Shown here piece after piece: positions 45,834 through 58,748 of a stretch of DNA of 64,000 nucleotides. Origin of the DNA: Allium sativum (lineage: Eukaryota; Streptophyta; Magnoliopsida; Asparagales; Amaryllidaceae); contig CM060922.1 of assembly GCA_030737875.1 (NCBI GenBank), positions 762,239,603-762,303,602 on the forward strand, written 5' to 3'. Each line of letters starts with the position of its first letter. Position 1 is the first letter of the stretch. Made by a program: the position numbers and the translations under genes. The notes below the pieces were generated by a model, which was given only the letters and a program-made list of their open reading frames with translations, was not told where the DNA came from and ran no database searches.

Positions 45834-45844
45834 ATTATTTATAG
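45834..45844 (-). promoter_or_regulatory. TATA box of element E LTR (left copy)
   Basis: On the minus strand CTATAAATAAT follows TAATATAATCTCC. It is conserved in the other LTR at 53420-53430. It lies about 1.07 kb into the LTR, close to the equivalent position in A and F. Confidence 0.55.
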
Positions 45845-46911
45845 GGAGATTATATTATTTTTATATTGATTTTTATATTCCATTTTAATCAACCGCTATG
45901 TGTATTTACTATTTAAAATTTCCTACAATCACATACAATATCCAAAAATCACGAAAATGGACATGTAGCTAAAGTTCGACATTACGGACCCAACGAAACT
46001 AGTTTCGTCGAATTCTGACTCCGTTTGCTCACACAGCGTATTTTTAAAGGTCAAAATACTGACTGTTTTTCAAATTAAAATTATGTACGGCCACACACTG
46101 ACTCTAAAAATCACGAAACTTGGTATCTAACAATAATTTAATATTACGAATCCAACAAAATTAGTTTCGTCGAAAACGGAGGTCGTTTGTAAAACTGGCT
46201 ATTTTTAAAGCTCTAAATAAACCATTAAATATATAAATATATTTAAAAATAATTAAATTAAATATAAATAAATATATATATTCTCGTATATATTCACACT
46301 AGAAAATCATACAACTCCATATCGGGATTCATAACTCGATATTGCAAAGTTCCCAGTTATATCGATATTCGATTTATATTAAAATCCTTTTATAATATAA
46401 ATAAATCAATATAAATTACAAAGGAATTCCATAGTGACTTTTCTAAAATTTAATTTGGACATAAATCAAAATCTACACAATGAAATCCCGATTTTTCTCT
46501 TCCATTAGAAAAATACACGTCACCAGCTCCTAACGTTTCTTGTTTTACAGAAATCCGCTTTAAAACGGATCCTGTATATTCAGTTGAAGTTCAAATCGCC
46601 AAATAACGAACTGCCGCGCCATTTAGAGCTCGATTTAAATTATAATATAGTTATACATTCAAACTTCGTTCAAATAATATATTTTTTATTCTAATTCAAA
46701 TTCTAAACTGAATTAAATCAGTTAAATGATTTAATTTTCACATATTGTCATTTCAGCTAATTCTGATTATTTCAGAATTAAATATATTATTTAATTATTA
46801 TATAAATTAAATATTCACCATTATTTAATTTAAACCATTTAAATCTATAAATTACTATTTAAATAATTAAATTAATTAATTATTATATTACTGAAAATAC
46901 GGGCCATTACA

Positions 46912-48538
46912 TTCTTCCCCCCTTAAAATAATTTCGTCCTCGAAATTGCTAAGGTAGAAAACAAACCCTATTAACTGGTTGTAAATTATTTGTTTACTTC
47001 TTACTCCAGTTTTAACTAAACCAATTTAACTTCAATTAAATATTTATTTCGATTAATGAAAATTTTCAAAAATTCTGAAAATTTTCTAACACTCTAAATT
47101 TCCGAAAAAAATTCACCAGCACCTCCTTTGTACCGGTCAATAGTTCAAACCTCAACTCGCCTCTCTAGGCCCTTTCCTTTCAAAAATAAAATAAAAAAGC
47201 CAAGCGGCTTGCCGATTCGGTGCATAAAATCTCATATGGAAATTTAAACATGTGCCTTTTTGTCGGGCATATCATTACATCCTTGCACTTGCTTCTACCC
47301 AATACCTGTTGATCATATATCCATCTATACTAATCGATTTCCAATCAATCAAATCTCAACACAATTATTCGCTTATATCCAAACCTCATCTCATTTCAAC
47401 TCAAGTTCCATTTTTCTTAACTCGTCAATCCCATAAACTTAACCAAGTTAAGTTTCATTCCCATATTCCATTAACTAATTAATTTCTATAATCAGTTATC
47501 TTTATCCCAAAATCACAACTCTGATTTTTATCTCAAAAATCAATCCATTTACTCAACCGAGTCCAATTATATTCAAAATTCTAATCTTACTCGATTACTC
47601 TATTTCAATTCAAATTCCACTTAGCTGGCTTTAATTTCAATTTTAATTTGCTTTCCCAAATTACTTTAAAAAAAATTCAAATAATCTTTCCCTGGAAGTT
47701 TTAAATAACTTTGCTTTTCACAAAAATCAAATATTCCTATTCAGGATTCAAAACAACTTTCTTTTCTCAAAACAATTCAAAACAGTATTTTTGGTAGTAA
47801 TCCGTCACTTAGAACTCGAAAATGAACACTGATGATGGGGCCAGCATTATCAGAGTTATTTCCCAGCTATAGAAGTGAGTTCAATACTATATCACTTATC
47901 AAACCATATTTAAACAATTTCATTTTGAAATCTATTTCAAAATACCAAACACAATGCCCGTAAAACAATTTAAAATCTCCTAGGATTTTAAAATTCTCAT
48001 ATATTTAATCCAAACCCATTTATAAATACTTTTCCAATTTTAGGAATTTTAATTCCAATTCTGATTTAATTCATTTCATATTTAATTCATCTGATTTCAT
48101 ATACTACACTTATATGAATTCAAATTGGTTATTTACATAACCCTTTTAATTTATAATCTTACTCGATTATAATAACAACCAATATATCCAATATATTATA
48201 ATTCCGATATATATATATATATATATTCTCTATATCAAAATATACTTTGGGTAAAATTATTTTCATTTACCCTCTTTTCAAAACATATCGTATCGACCCA
48301 TCGTATTCAAGTGTTTAGAAACTCCTACCGATACAGTGGATCAAACTGATCGACCAGAACTCATAAACAACTCAACCAATGAATCTCCACAATACAAAAT
48401 CATCTATATAATAAAATTTACAAATACGTTCTCTTGTATATATATACTCAAACTCAATCTAGGGTATTACTAACCCCATCTCTACTGAGTCACGCCACAG
48501 AGCCAAGGTAATCACTTAACCTTCAGCTCTGATACCAC
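46912..48538 (-). other. Interior of element E, non-coding, with primer site and polypurine tract
   Basis: In element orientation: primer site TGGTATCAGAGCTG (48537-48524), then GTAGAGATGGGGTTAG shared with A's interior, then AT-rich DNA without any ORF of note. A module at about 47280-47160 (ATGCCCGACAAAAAGGCACA ... AAGCCGCTTGGCTTTTT) is also present inside solo LTR B. The end is TTTCGAGGACGAAATTATTT and the tract AAGGGGGGAAGAA next to 46911. ORF 47252-47482 (plus strand) has no recognisable content. Confidence 0.8.
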
Positions 48539-50693
48539 TGTAACGAACTAACGATTTTCGAATCCGAAAATTAACACAAAAACTGCCATGTTGACTATTC
48601 GAACATCAGAAATACCTGATCATTAATAGAAAGAAGTTAGAGGGCGAGAATAGATAAGATAGAAAATTAGAATAGAAGAAGAAGAAGTTCACCACAGAAC
48701 AGAATGAGAGTGATACGAATCTCACAGCGAAACGAATAAAATATAATATATAACATAACTTTGCAATAAAACAATATATATATACAATAACATTATCAGA
48801 GTACAACACTTACACACAGTGGAAATAACAATAGCTATATAATCCTGAAGCCTCCTGCTTCAAGCTCCTCCTAGTGTATCTGTAAAGACCTGAACTACTT
48901 GACTGCCCGTACAAATTGGGCACCCAAGAGTTTAGGGAAAACAAAACAAAATAAACTCTGGGTCAGCCATGGGACTGGTGTGAGTAAACTCAATTCATTT
49001 GGTTTAACTATTCAAAATCCTTTTCAAAAGAAAAGGTAATCGTAAGACCGATCCACACATAAACACGGATAGTTTTTACCTTATGATAACCCAAAACAAT
49101 TTCAAAATCAACTCTTTTCTGATATTATGATAGTGTCAAAGCACAAGTAATTAAAAATCTAGCAGAACGCTTGCATCTCACGTTCCACATATATAGTATA
49201 CAAACAAAACCGCAGGCACTTATTAGAGATTGGATTCCAACTATGACAAGGTATGGGACCACCTGCCGATAATGTATCTCTAGAGGCGAATACACTGGGT
49301 TCAAAAAGAACGCCTTGCAACCCGGCCCACACATGACCGACCACTCATTTCACTTGAGTGTATCGAATGTATATCACCAATGGTTGAGAGCTACCCATCG
49401 TTTCCCGAAAAGGGACAATATCGAAAATAGATAAAAGAATGAAATGGATTTTCTCTAGATAGGTGATATACACCCTAATGGGAGCGACCCACATAGCCAT
49501 GCTGCCTGCTCGATTTTTTATATTTCCCGGTTGATAAGGCTTAAGGTCATAACGTATCTTTTGGAACACCTGACCACCCTTCACTATGAATGCCACACCG
49601 TCATACCCGCCAAATCACAAATTGATTTCCCTAAAAACACCACGGGTATAAAGCTAAGAGAAACGAATTACTCCACCACCAAACGTAAGTATGTTTGAAG
49701 AGATCAACTTACTCGATCCGTTAGATATACTCTGTCAGACATTCATCCATTCACGTTGTCCTGGGACTGGACAAACTGTAGGCACTATTCTGTAAACAGG
49801 ATAGCCTATGCATAATTCCATCTTCAATTATTTTCATCATATTTGATTGCAACGCTAACGTCCATACAGAGTAGATATCAGATAATGAATCTGATCTCAG
49901 TCTCTCCGTATTGACGATAGAAAAATGGTCAAAAGCTTCGATAGTCGGTGATTTAACTATCCAAGAAAAACATGTGTGCAAACAACGATATTATTTCCAG
50001 ATGGAAAATCTATCGATCAATCATCATTCCACATTTATCTCTTTAGATTAAATTATCATTAATTTATCCATTTACCCATTTCTATATATTTGTAAATTCT
50101 TATTTCTAGATTTAGAAAATATACTTTATAAATCATTGGAAACATTTTTGTATTTTCCCCATTCCTTATTTTCTATATTAGAAAACATTTCTGATTCCTA
50201 TTTGGAAACATTTTCAAAGCTCCTTCCTTCGATTTAAATAGATGTTTAGATAAAACATCACTAAGCCAATTCAAACCATTACACTCATTAACTAAATTTG
50301 CTTAACCAACCTTCACTATCAAACCTTACCCATCCCTTAGTTAAAAACGAAGTCAATCAAGTTGGGGTATAATTACCTCTCAGACCTTAACTGAACAACA
50401 TTTCTAACCTCGAAATAGACAAAGTTCACCCTTTTAAATCTTTTAACCAACTTCCTTAATAACTTGGATTCTATTTACGAATCCACTTCTTTTACCAAAA
50501 TCATTTGATTATAACGATGGTGTTATAATCCATAATGCCAAAATAAAATAACTTAAATATAACTCTTCCTAACTAATTTGGATAAATAAACAAATAACTA
50601 ATTTATTAGTGAATAAATAAATCTTGGTTTAAAAACGGAAAGTAATTGGTACTTTCCCTAATTCGATATAATCGAATTTCAACTTACAATTCT

Positions 50694-52206
50694 CTCTCGA
50701 ATAATCTCTATTCAATAACTCCCCTTTCGAATAACTATATTCGATTATCACTCTTCGAATAACTATATTCGATAACCTCTCTTTTGAACAAACTATATTC
50801 GATGACTCTTCCTTTCGGATAACTTATATTCGATTAACTCTCTTCTTCAAATAACTTATATTCGATAATCTCTCTCGAATAACTTATACTTGATAATCTC
50901 TCTCGAATAACTGATATTTGATAATCAAATATCGGTTTCGAACCGAATGCTAATTTCCTTGTAAAATCCTGATTTATTCAACATATAATTTCTTTAAATA
51001 AATCGTTTTAAAAACATTGGCTTAGTTGAATTCTAACTACAAATCTTTACGGATTTTATTTAGTCCCTTTTTACATTTCGAGTATCGAAATGGATTTCAC
51101 CATTCCCTTTTCAAAACAACTCCAAATTTCCCATTTCTATTTACCGTTGAATTTGAAATCTTAGTTATCCACTGATAATTATATTTTAGTTCAATTATAA
51201 ACATTTTGTTTATAAATCACAACACTTGTTTTCCTTATTTAACAAGTTATTTATTTCTAACCATTTGAAACCCCATCTTTGTTTAACTTCTATTTCAAAA
51301 AACCAATTTCCTTTACAAATGTTTTTTATTTCTAAAATCTTTACTTAATTCCATTTTTCACGTTGAATGTGAATAATATCCCTTTTATACAATCCTTTTA
51401 GTTTGATTTCGTATTTTAAAACAATATACCAATTCCAACTTCTATTTATAGATTTATTTATACGAAATCTTCTTTTTATTTCTAACACTTAAATCTCATT
51501 TAAAATTCTATTTATAAATGCTGAGTTCACATTCTATTAAAATATCGGTGTTAAAACCGATTTCTACTTCTTTATATAAATTTAGACTTATATATTCATT
51601 AACCAAAAGACAAATAATTCCTTAATTTATAAACATCATTTAAAAATTATTCTCCTCAAGTTATCTGTTAAAACGGATTTCTATTAAATATTTATTTTAA
51701 ATCAATTTCCTATACTTCCTTTATATCTCGCCCGTTCCCTTTTATAATTCTATAAATTTTCTAAAAAAAAATATTTTTATAAATTCCATTGATTTTATAA
51801 AATCCTTAAACTCAATATTTACTTCAAAATTCCCTTCTATGAAATTCTTTGATTTCATATAAATATTTCCTTCTATTAATTAATTTACCCAAACGGTCTT
51901 TTAAACTTCCATATAGATGTTAATAATTTTATATAGAAATTTGTTATTTAATTTGCACATATCCCTTCTTTTAAATAAAAATCTTTTTGATTTTATAAAA
52001 TTCTTATTTCAATATACACTTCACAAATTCCTTTTTATAAAACCCTTTTTGATTTTATAAACTTTCATAATATAATATCCACTTCATATTCCCTTTTCAT
52101 ATAAAACCCTTTGATTTATATAAATATTTTATTTCAAATTTTAGTTTGAAATTTCCCTTTTCACATTCCAGTATTTATTTGTTATTTAAAAGTACCAAAT
52201 AACAAT
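50694..52206 (-). repeat. Hairpin array in the E LTR (right copy)
   Basis: Same array as in the left copy. Units with TCGAATA/TATTCGA arms lie at 50700-50930 and ATCGGT/ACCGAT at about 51544-51561. Some arms have changed relative to the left copy, so the two copies form a natural test of whether paired changes are favoured. Confidence 0.7.
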
Positions 52207-53419
52207 GATCAAACACACATAATCAACAACAGATTATAAATCACATCATATATCACAATATATGAAAAACAGTAAAATAAATGTTGAGGAACCCAGCTGG
52301 GTCCCTCCGACCTGTTTCCCCGCAACCATAGATGTTAATCAACATAAATAACACGAATATGACGTATTCTGATAAACAAAATTAATATTCGATTAACGAT
52401 TTATATATATATATATATATCATTATCTAAATTTCAATCAATTAACTAGCAGTTCAACCAAGCAGCTAACATATAGCAAACAAACATTATTTATCATTTC
52501 TAAAAATATGTTATAAAAATATAAGTTGAGCAGAGTTAGTGAGATTTACTCACATTAGACGGTTATCGTTAAATAACGATAATTGGTCATTGATTTGATT
52601 CAGGGGTTTAATTTCACCATAAATCCAAATGAGCTCCAATTCACTCCCTGTCAGTTCCATGGTGTAGCCACCGTCCATACGATCCTAACAGATCCTGCTT
52701 TACTGAATTTCAATAACATATGGCAAAGTTATTGCGTTAACAAGTTAAGTACACTAGCTAAATTTAAACCTAATATTATTAGATTTTGGGCCTTACTTTT
52801 ATTTTCCCGGCCCATTCTCTTTAAACCAAGCTAGGAACAGTACCCTTCTTCTCCTGTATACCACGCAACTTCCTTCAACACCATGGCCGACATTTTGAGT
52901 CTCCACCGCTCCTTCCTTCTTTAACCAAAACTCAAATAAAGATTACCAACAATTCTCTCTTCGAATTCTCTTTCAATCCAACACCATAATCCTACATGCG
53001 CAACCCTCCCTCACTTTGTGTCCTCAGCTCATTCGCACGCATATCAATGGTTTGTGCGACATTAAAAATCACGGAATACCCTAATTCTTTGTGTGCAGCT
53101 TCCCTTTAATCCCCTCAATCCCTTTATGAACTTGGATTCACAAATCTATGCTTCAACAATCTAAATAGATTAACCCTAGCATCATATAACTCACGCTATA
53201 TCCTAAAGAGGATGAACCCAACATCATCAAACTCCCCAGACTTCACACAGAAGGTAGAGAATTGCTCTCCGGATCTAGATAAACTTGTTTGGAGATTTAT
53301 GGAAGTTGATTTGAATTATTGTTGAGTTTTGAAGACTGGTTTTCACGTTTTTTTCTGGTTGCGGCGGAAATAGGATTGACCAGAGGAATGAATTGAATTA
53401 GGTTTAGAGGAGTGTTAGG

Positions 53420-53430
53420 ATTATTTATAG
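53420..53430 (-). promoter_or_regulatory. TATA box of element E 5' LTR
   Basis: CTATAAATAAT on the minus strand. As this is the 5' LTR of E, it is the one that would drive the element's RNA. Confidence 0.55.
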
Positions 53431-55848
53431 GGAGATTATATTATTTTTATATTGATTTTTATATTCCATTTTAATCAACTGCTGTGTGTATTTACTGTTA
53501 AAAATTGCTACGATCACATACAATATCCAAAAATCATGAAAATGGATATGCAGCTACAGTTCGACATTACGGACCCATAAAACTGGTTTCGTCGAATTCT
53601 GACTCCGTTTGCTCACACAACATATTTTTAAAGATCAAAATACTGACTGTTTTTTACATTAAAAATTCGTATGGCCACACACTGACTCTAAAAATCACAA
53701 AACTTGGAATCTGACAATAATTTAATATTACGGATCCAACAAAATTAGTTTTGTCAAAAACGGAGGTCGTTTGCAAAACTGGCTATTTTTAAAGCTCTAA
53801 ATAACCCATTTAAATATATAAATATATTTAAAAATAGTTAATTAAATATAAATAAATATATATTATTGTATATATTCACACTAGAAAATCATACAACTCC
53901 ATATTGGGATTCACAACTCGATATTCCAAAGTTCCCAGTTATATCGATATTCGATTTATATTAATATCCTTTTATAATATAAATAAATCGATATAAATTA
54001 TAAAGGAATTCCATAGCGACTTTTCTAAAATTTGATTTGGACATAAATCAAAATCTACACAATGAAATCCTGATTTTTCTCTTCCATTAGAAAAATATAC
54101 TTCACCAGCTCCGAACGTTTCTTGTTTCACAGAAATCCGATTTAAAACGGACCTTGTATATTCAGTTGAAGTTCAAATCGCCAAATTTAAAAACTGGCGC
54201 GCCATTTGGAGCTCGATTTTAATTATAATATAATTATACGTTCAAAACTTCGTTCAAATAATATATTTGTTTTTCTAATTCAAATTCTAAACTGAATTAA
54301 ATCAGTTAAATGATTCAATTTTCACATATTGCATTTTCAGCTAATTCTGATTATTTCATAATTAAATATATTATTTAATTATTATATAAATTAAATATTC
54401 ACCATTATTTAATTTAAACCATTTAAATCTATAAATTACTATTTAAATAATTAAATAAATTAGTTATTATATCACTGAAAATACGGGCCGTTACAATATT
54501 TCTGAGGTGGCGGGGAATTTATTCTCTTGCTAAACACTCTTCTCTGAGACGCACGAGCTCAGAGGTTATATATTGGTAGTTATCGATCGCATGGCGTGAA
54601 TTGTCAATGTGACATGCCAAGATGCAATTGATCGAGGCTTTTGTTGAAAAGCAGAGCCTTGTGGATGATGATCAAAGCATAGCTTATTTAGGCATAGCTT
54701 TGTGTATTTCGTTAACTCGTGAGCCTCACACCCTGGTAAAATCAAAAACGGGACAAGGGAACGCAGGGAGTGCACATGTTTCTTTCTAGCTAGAAGTGGT
54801 GTTTTGGTTTTTACATGGCCCGGTATTTTTACTTATGTGGTTGATGGAATGAGGCGCCTCGGATTTTTATTGGTCGCCAATGGCCAATTTATAGGTCCAA
54901 TAGGATCAGGAAACGTGTGTTCAGGAATTTCCAATCCACTAAAGTATTTGTGGACTGGCCCTGCAGGATCCTCGGGTTCGCCAGCGTCCGAATCCTGAGA
55001 CATTGCTAGAGTGTCTCGAATCAGTAAGGAGATCGTTCCTAGCCTTGACTCTTGATGGAAACCTAATTTCCAATACAACATCATGCGGCTTTGATTATAG
55101 AACTAGTATGGCGACATAGTATAGGGTAGCTATGCCGTCTATGATTAATACATTATGATTGAAATGTTTTTTTGAAACATATATAAACTAATAATAATAT
55201 CAAATCCGTTTTATCGTGCCAAGCATTTTTACCATTATAAGGTAAAACTCTATCCTCCGGATTGCGTTGCATTGTGTGATGGGACCTGAGTCTTATAATG
55301 GTTTCATTTTTCTAAAAAGCATTGCGTTGTTTAACGATTTACTTTATTTCGTGCACTGACAATCCAATGGAGTAAACCCGTTCCGTGTTAGCGGAGTGGT
55401 CCTGTGATTAGCCTTCTTATTAGATAAGTTAAGCAAAGATTTCTCATACCAGTCCCACGACTGACCCGTAGTTTATTTCACTTTGCAAACTCGGGTGCCC
55501 TCTTTTCCACATGGGCAGTCGAGTAGCTTATTTTGTAGATATATTGAGCAGGATTCTGGATCGAAGCTTAAAGCTGTTCCCAGAGCATTGATAGACTTCC
55601 GTTGTAACAGATTATTGATTCCACTTCACTGTATTAAATTCATTGTAAATTTTCCTTCCGCTATTGTATTATTGTTTATCGATGTACTCTGATATTCTGT
55701 ACTCTGATGTAACATTACTATGATGTTTATAAAATTCTGTTGTTATTTGTTTTAATGTATTGTATTCCCAGAGTTAACGTATTCAGGGTTTGAACGGCTC
55801 GGTCGATTTAATGATCGATCGGGTCCGGGTGAAATCCGTATCATTACA

Positions 55849-56331
55849 TTTTCTTTTTAATTTGTTTTTATTCGTTTCAATTTGTAACCAGTCTAGAGTT
55901 TTCTAGTTTGTCTCTAAAACTAGGGAGACGAATTACGAGGTTTGTAATTCGGGGAAATCTGGTTTCGGGGATAGAAACCATCACAGGGTTTTGAGCGTAG
56001 GATTAGTGCAACTAAAGCGAGATTTTGAGGCCTGTTTTTGTAGCTCCTAGTAGAAATTGGAGATAAGTTTTGAGCGTAGGGTTAGGACAAGGAGGCTAGA
56101 AATTGTCGCGAGTTTACGGGTGTTGTAAGCGTTGTAATTGTTGACTAATACCTAGTAGAAACCTTGGGGAATGCAGCAGTAGGTAGGGTTTTGCCGAAGC
56201 TAGGTATATTTGTGTGTTATTTATTTTTCGCATTTACTCTTATTATTATCTGTGATTGATATTATTTATTACTCGGCAAAATCTGCGATAAACCCTATTC
56301 ACCCCCCTCTAAGGTTAATTTAGATCCTACA
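55849..56331 (+). mobile_element. 3' LTR of the copia (Sirevirus) element, end
   Basis: Continues the LTR broken at 6744. It contains the U5-type sequence GATAAACCCTATTCACCCCC and CTCTAAGG just before the end at TAGATCCTACA, which is the usual end of Sirevirus LTRs. No primer site follows, so this is the 3' LTR. The adjoining bases GTTCA (56332-56336) should reappear left of the element, outside this window. Confidence 0.7.
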
Positions 56332-56838
56332 GTTCATGCGGAAGTATCATTTATGTCATTGAGTGTTATGACAAAATGACAGCCCGGGTGTTGTGAAGCA
56401 TTAACCTGTTTTCTTCTCAGCGCAGTATATATTATTTTATCCTGGATCTAAGGGAAACTGTTGCATAATGGCATCGACCTCCTCAAACCTAAGATAACTT
56501 TCTCCCAAAGCAATTATCATCCCTGTAGTCGCGTAAGCGTGACACTGACCTCTTGAGGGAAAAGTAACTAATCTTTGGACTTAAGGCCTTAGCGCCTAGG
56601 GTGTGGTAGAACTCGTTTAACGTGATGAAATCAAGTTGCTCTTTAACATTTTTAGATTAGTCTATCATTATGTTTAAACGCACATGTATTATCTGACCTA
56701 GTTCGGGTGTTGACGAAAAATGTCGTTAAAATTTGGCTTTAGAAGGAGGGCTCGAACCTTCGACCTTGTGGTTAACCTATTAGGAACTAATTTGATGAAT
56801 TAATTACTTCATGGTAGGAAAATAAGAAGTCAAAAAAG
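56332..56838 (+). other. Flank between the copia LTR and the Tat-like gag remnant
   Basis: No ORF. Probably the leader of the Ty3/gypsy remnant that follows. On the minus strand 56745-56785 contains GGTTAACCACAAGGTCGAAG and GTTCGAGCCC, like the B box and T arm of a tRNA or tRNA-derived SINE, but no A box is seen. Confidence 0.4.
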
Positions 56839-58748
56839 TTGAAAAAAAGGAATAAGGAATCAGCTCCTAATGTTATCATTGAGGAGAACATGGATCCAAC
56901 ATTCAACCTAAACTATAATGAAGAAGGGACAACTTCTAATCCAGTGCAACTGCCAAATCCAAATGCCATAGAGGAAAACACTATTAAGATCGTAGTTTTG
57001 GAGAAACAATTCCAGGAAATGAAAGCTCAAATGGATGCTAGTCAAATACTGAAGTCTTCAAAGCTCGCCATGCCTAGCTAAAGGGAAGAAGATGAATCTC
57101 CAAAGAGAAAGGCTCCCACCCAACACTCTGAGGGAAAGAAGAAACTCAAAGCGGTTTCCTCTAAGAAGAAAAGATTCCTTTTATAGGAGTAGATCATAAA
57201 GTAAGTCAATGTAGCCAAGAGTAATCCGGGAGCTCTACTTCTAAAGATTATATTCCTAAAAGGGTGGATTATGATGACACAGAGGCTTATCTCAAAGTCA
57301 TTACCAGAAAAACTGTCAAAGACCCATTGGGACGCAAGGGGAAGAGAACTCAAGATAACAGGGTCAATGATAATGAGAGAGCGATCACTTTTACTATCGA
57401 AATCATGAACACTATGATACCATCTAGAATAAAGGTTCCAACCATAAAATATCTTGGAACTATAGACCTTGCTCGCCACCTAAAGGCTTTCGACAGCCAA
57501 ATGGATATCCATAATGCTTCCGGAGCCGTCGGATGTCGCCTTTTTCCAGTAACTCTCCGGGAAGCAGCGAACAAGTGGTATCGACAATATAGAGAATATA
57601 CTATATATTCACGGAGATAGTTTGCTTATAAGTTTTCTGCCTAGTTTTATATTTGTATAGACCCGACAGTCGACTACACGGCTATCGCTAATATCAAGCA
57701 GAGGCAGGGATAGTCTGTGGGAGATACCTAAAAAGATTCAATATAAAAGCCTTGAAGGCAAAAGATATGAATGATCGCGGCAAGCTAATTGTTGTTCACT
57801 CGGGGTTAATCGAGAACACCCTTTCTGGAAAGATCTATACATTCGCGGATGTAAAGATTTACAAGACTTCCATTTTCAAGCTGACAAGTTCATCCGTATG
57901 TATGAATTATACTTTATGAAGAAAAAGTTTGGGCCTCGTGGAGAAGGAGGAAAGCTGGGCTTCGGTCGGAAACCTCAAGGAGGAAGGTTTGGTTTAGACG
58001 GGAATCAAAAAAGACCAAGATAGGAGGACTCCAATTCCAACTCGGTGGCGCTAAGCAAACCCATCTCTTTTGTCTATGCTGTGGCCAAAGAAGGGGTCAA
58101 TAACTTCCTCGTATCATATAAAGCTATGACTTGCCTTGAACCCTGTTGTAGAGGAATATACTGCGAGTACCACAAGACGAATGGACACAAAACTGACGAG
58201 TGCAAAGTTTTGGAGGGAATCGTTTGAAAGATCATCCGCGAAGGACACCTAAAGGAGTTTGTTATGAATAAGCCAACATCTGCGCAACAGGTAAATGTTC
58301 AACCAAGGGGTTCAGCTAATGTGGTGGAAGCTTTAGGTTGAGGAGGGTCACCTAGACCTGGATCCTCTGATAAACCGAATTAACATGATTCATGGTGGGT
58401 TGCATCCCGCTGGAATTTGCCTAGTAGCCCAAAATCGATATCTAAGGGAGGCCCGGGAGGGGATATTCTCCATCTAGGAAGAACCATCATTGAAGAATGC
58501 ATGCTTCAACCTCAAGATGCACAATTTGGCTATTTCTCTAGAAGAGATGAAAAACGGGTCCGTCATCTACACAATGACCACCTCGTGATAACAGCACAGA
58601 TTAGGCTTTCTATTGTGGCACAAATTCTTGTTGATTCAAGGAGTGCGGTCAACGTCATCTTCAAACATGTTTTGATCAAATGGGGATCTTTGGGGAAAAG
58701 CTAGATCCAAGCAATGAGCCTGTCTTTGGTTTCAACAACAAGGGATCA
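56839..58748 (+). pseudogene. Decayed gag-protease of a Tat-like Ty3/gypsy element
   Basis: The first ORF (56839-57081) is an acidic leader. A second (57264-57620) holds the capsid domain: ITFTIEIMNTMIPSRIKVPT, TIDLARHLKAFDSQMDIHNA and FPVTLREAANKWYRQY. Further stretches in shifting frames include the zinc-knuckle-like YCEYHKTNGHKTDECKVLEG followed by IIREGHLKEFV, and at 58417-58704 a protease region with ITAQIRLSIVAQILVDSRSA. The catalytic DSG/DTG triplet has become DSR, so the protease would be inactive. Stops and frameshifts are frequent. Reverse transcriptase is not reached because LTR F interrupts at 58749. Tat-like assignment is from the gag style. Confidence 0.75.

Larger units (their letters stand above)
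40947..46911 (-). repeat. 3' LTR of element E (5,965 bp)
   Basis: In element orientation it starts TGTAATGGCCCGTATTTTC at 46911 and ends GTTAGTTCGTTACA at 40947. It shares with A and B the block ATGGCGCGGCAGTTCG and TTCAACTGAATATACAGGAT, and with F the block GAGTGGTCGGTCATGTGT. ORFs such as 41756-42007 recur in the other LTR only because the copies are alike; they are broken in F. Confidence 0.88.
40947..54495 (-). mobile_element. Element E: retrotransposon with ~6 kb LTRs and a 1.6 kb non-coding interior
   Basis: LTRs are 40947-46911 (5,965 bp) and 48539-54495 (5,957 bp), flanked by a perfect ATATT duplication (40942-40946 and 54496-54500). The empty site is at about 18697-18710. Signals read on the minus strand: primer site TGGTATCAGAGCTG next to LTR 48539-54495, and AAGGGGGGAAGAA next to LTR 40947-46911. 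So E lies opposite to A. LTRs make up 88% of the 13.5 kb element. No gag or pol is present, so E must be mobilised by another element. The two LTRs differ by many substitutions and small indels, so E is clearly older than C. Confidence 0.9.
48539..54495 (-). repeat. 5' LTR of element E (5,957 bp)
   Basis: Collinear with the other LTR over its whole length, with scattered substitutions, an extra TATA at 49195, an ATTAACTA insertion near 50290 and similar small indels. Starts TGTAACGGCCCGTATTTTC in element orientation (54495) and ends GTTAGTTCGTTACA (48539). Confidence 0.88.
6745..55848 (+). mobile_element. Element A: non-coding retrotransposon with giant LTRs, heavily nested
   Basis: The parts of A are: 5' LTR 6745-36651, interior 36652-37052 and 3' LTR 37053-55848. 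After removing nested insertions the 5' LTR is about 7.2 kb and the 3' LTR about 3.9 kb; the difference is an internal deletion in the 3' copy. Both LTRs start TGTAA and end CATTACA. A tRNA-Met-type primer site and a GTGGGGGAG polypurine tract show Ty3/gypsy-type replication. There is no gag or pol, so A must have used proteins from another element. Flanks are odd: the 5-base flanks are TTTGT (left) and TTTTC (right), but a longer near-repeat (TTTTTAATTTGT) is present on both sides. Confidence 0.75.
37053..55848 (+). mobile_element. 3' LTR of element A (interrupted by a LINE and by element E)
   Basis: Pieces are 37053-38776, 40166-40946 and 54501-55848. It matches the 5' LTR at both ends but lacks about 3.4 kb of its middle: at about 37512 the sequence jumps from the position equal to ~7180 to the one equal to ~16733, removing the TATA box, leader and most of the hairpin array. 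Ends ATCATTACA. Confidence 0.75.

Noticed and set aside
49345..49596. 83-codon ORF present in both LTRs of element E (41756-42007 and 49345-49596)
   Set aside because: Conservation is expected from LTR duplication; the equivalent stretch in F has stops, so there is no sign of protein constraint.
54804..54998. ORF shared by both LTRs of element A (18906-19229 and 54804-54998)
   Set aside because: Same reason: LTR duplication; reading frames have diverged in length and there is no domain.
56745..56785. Complete tRNA gene
   Set aside because: Only the B-box half is visible; no A box or acceptor stem pairs with it.
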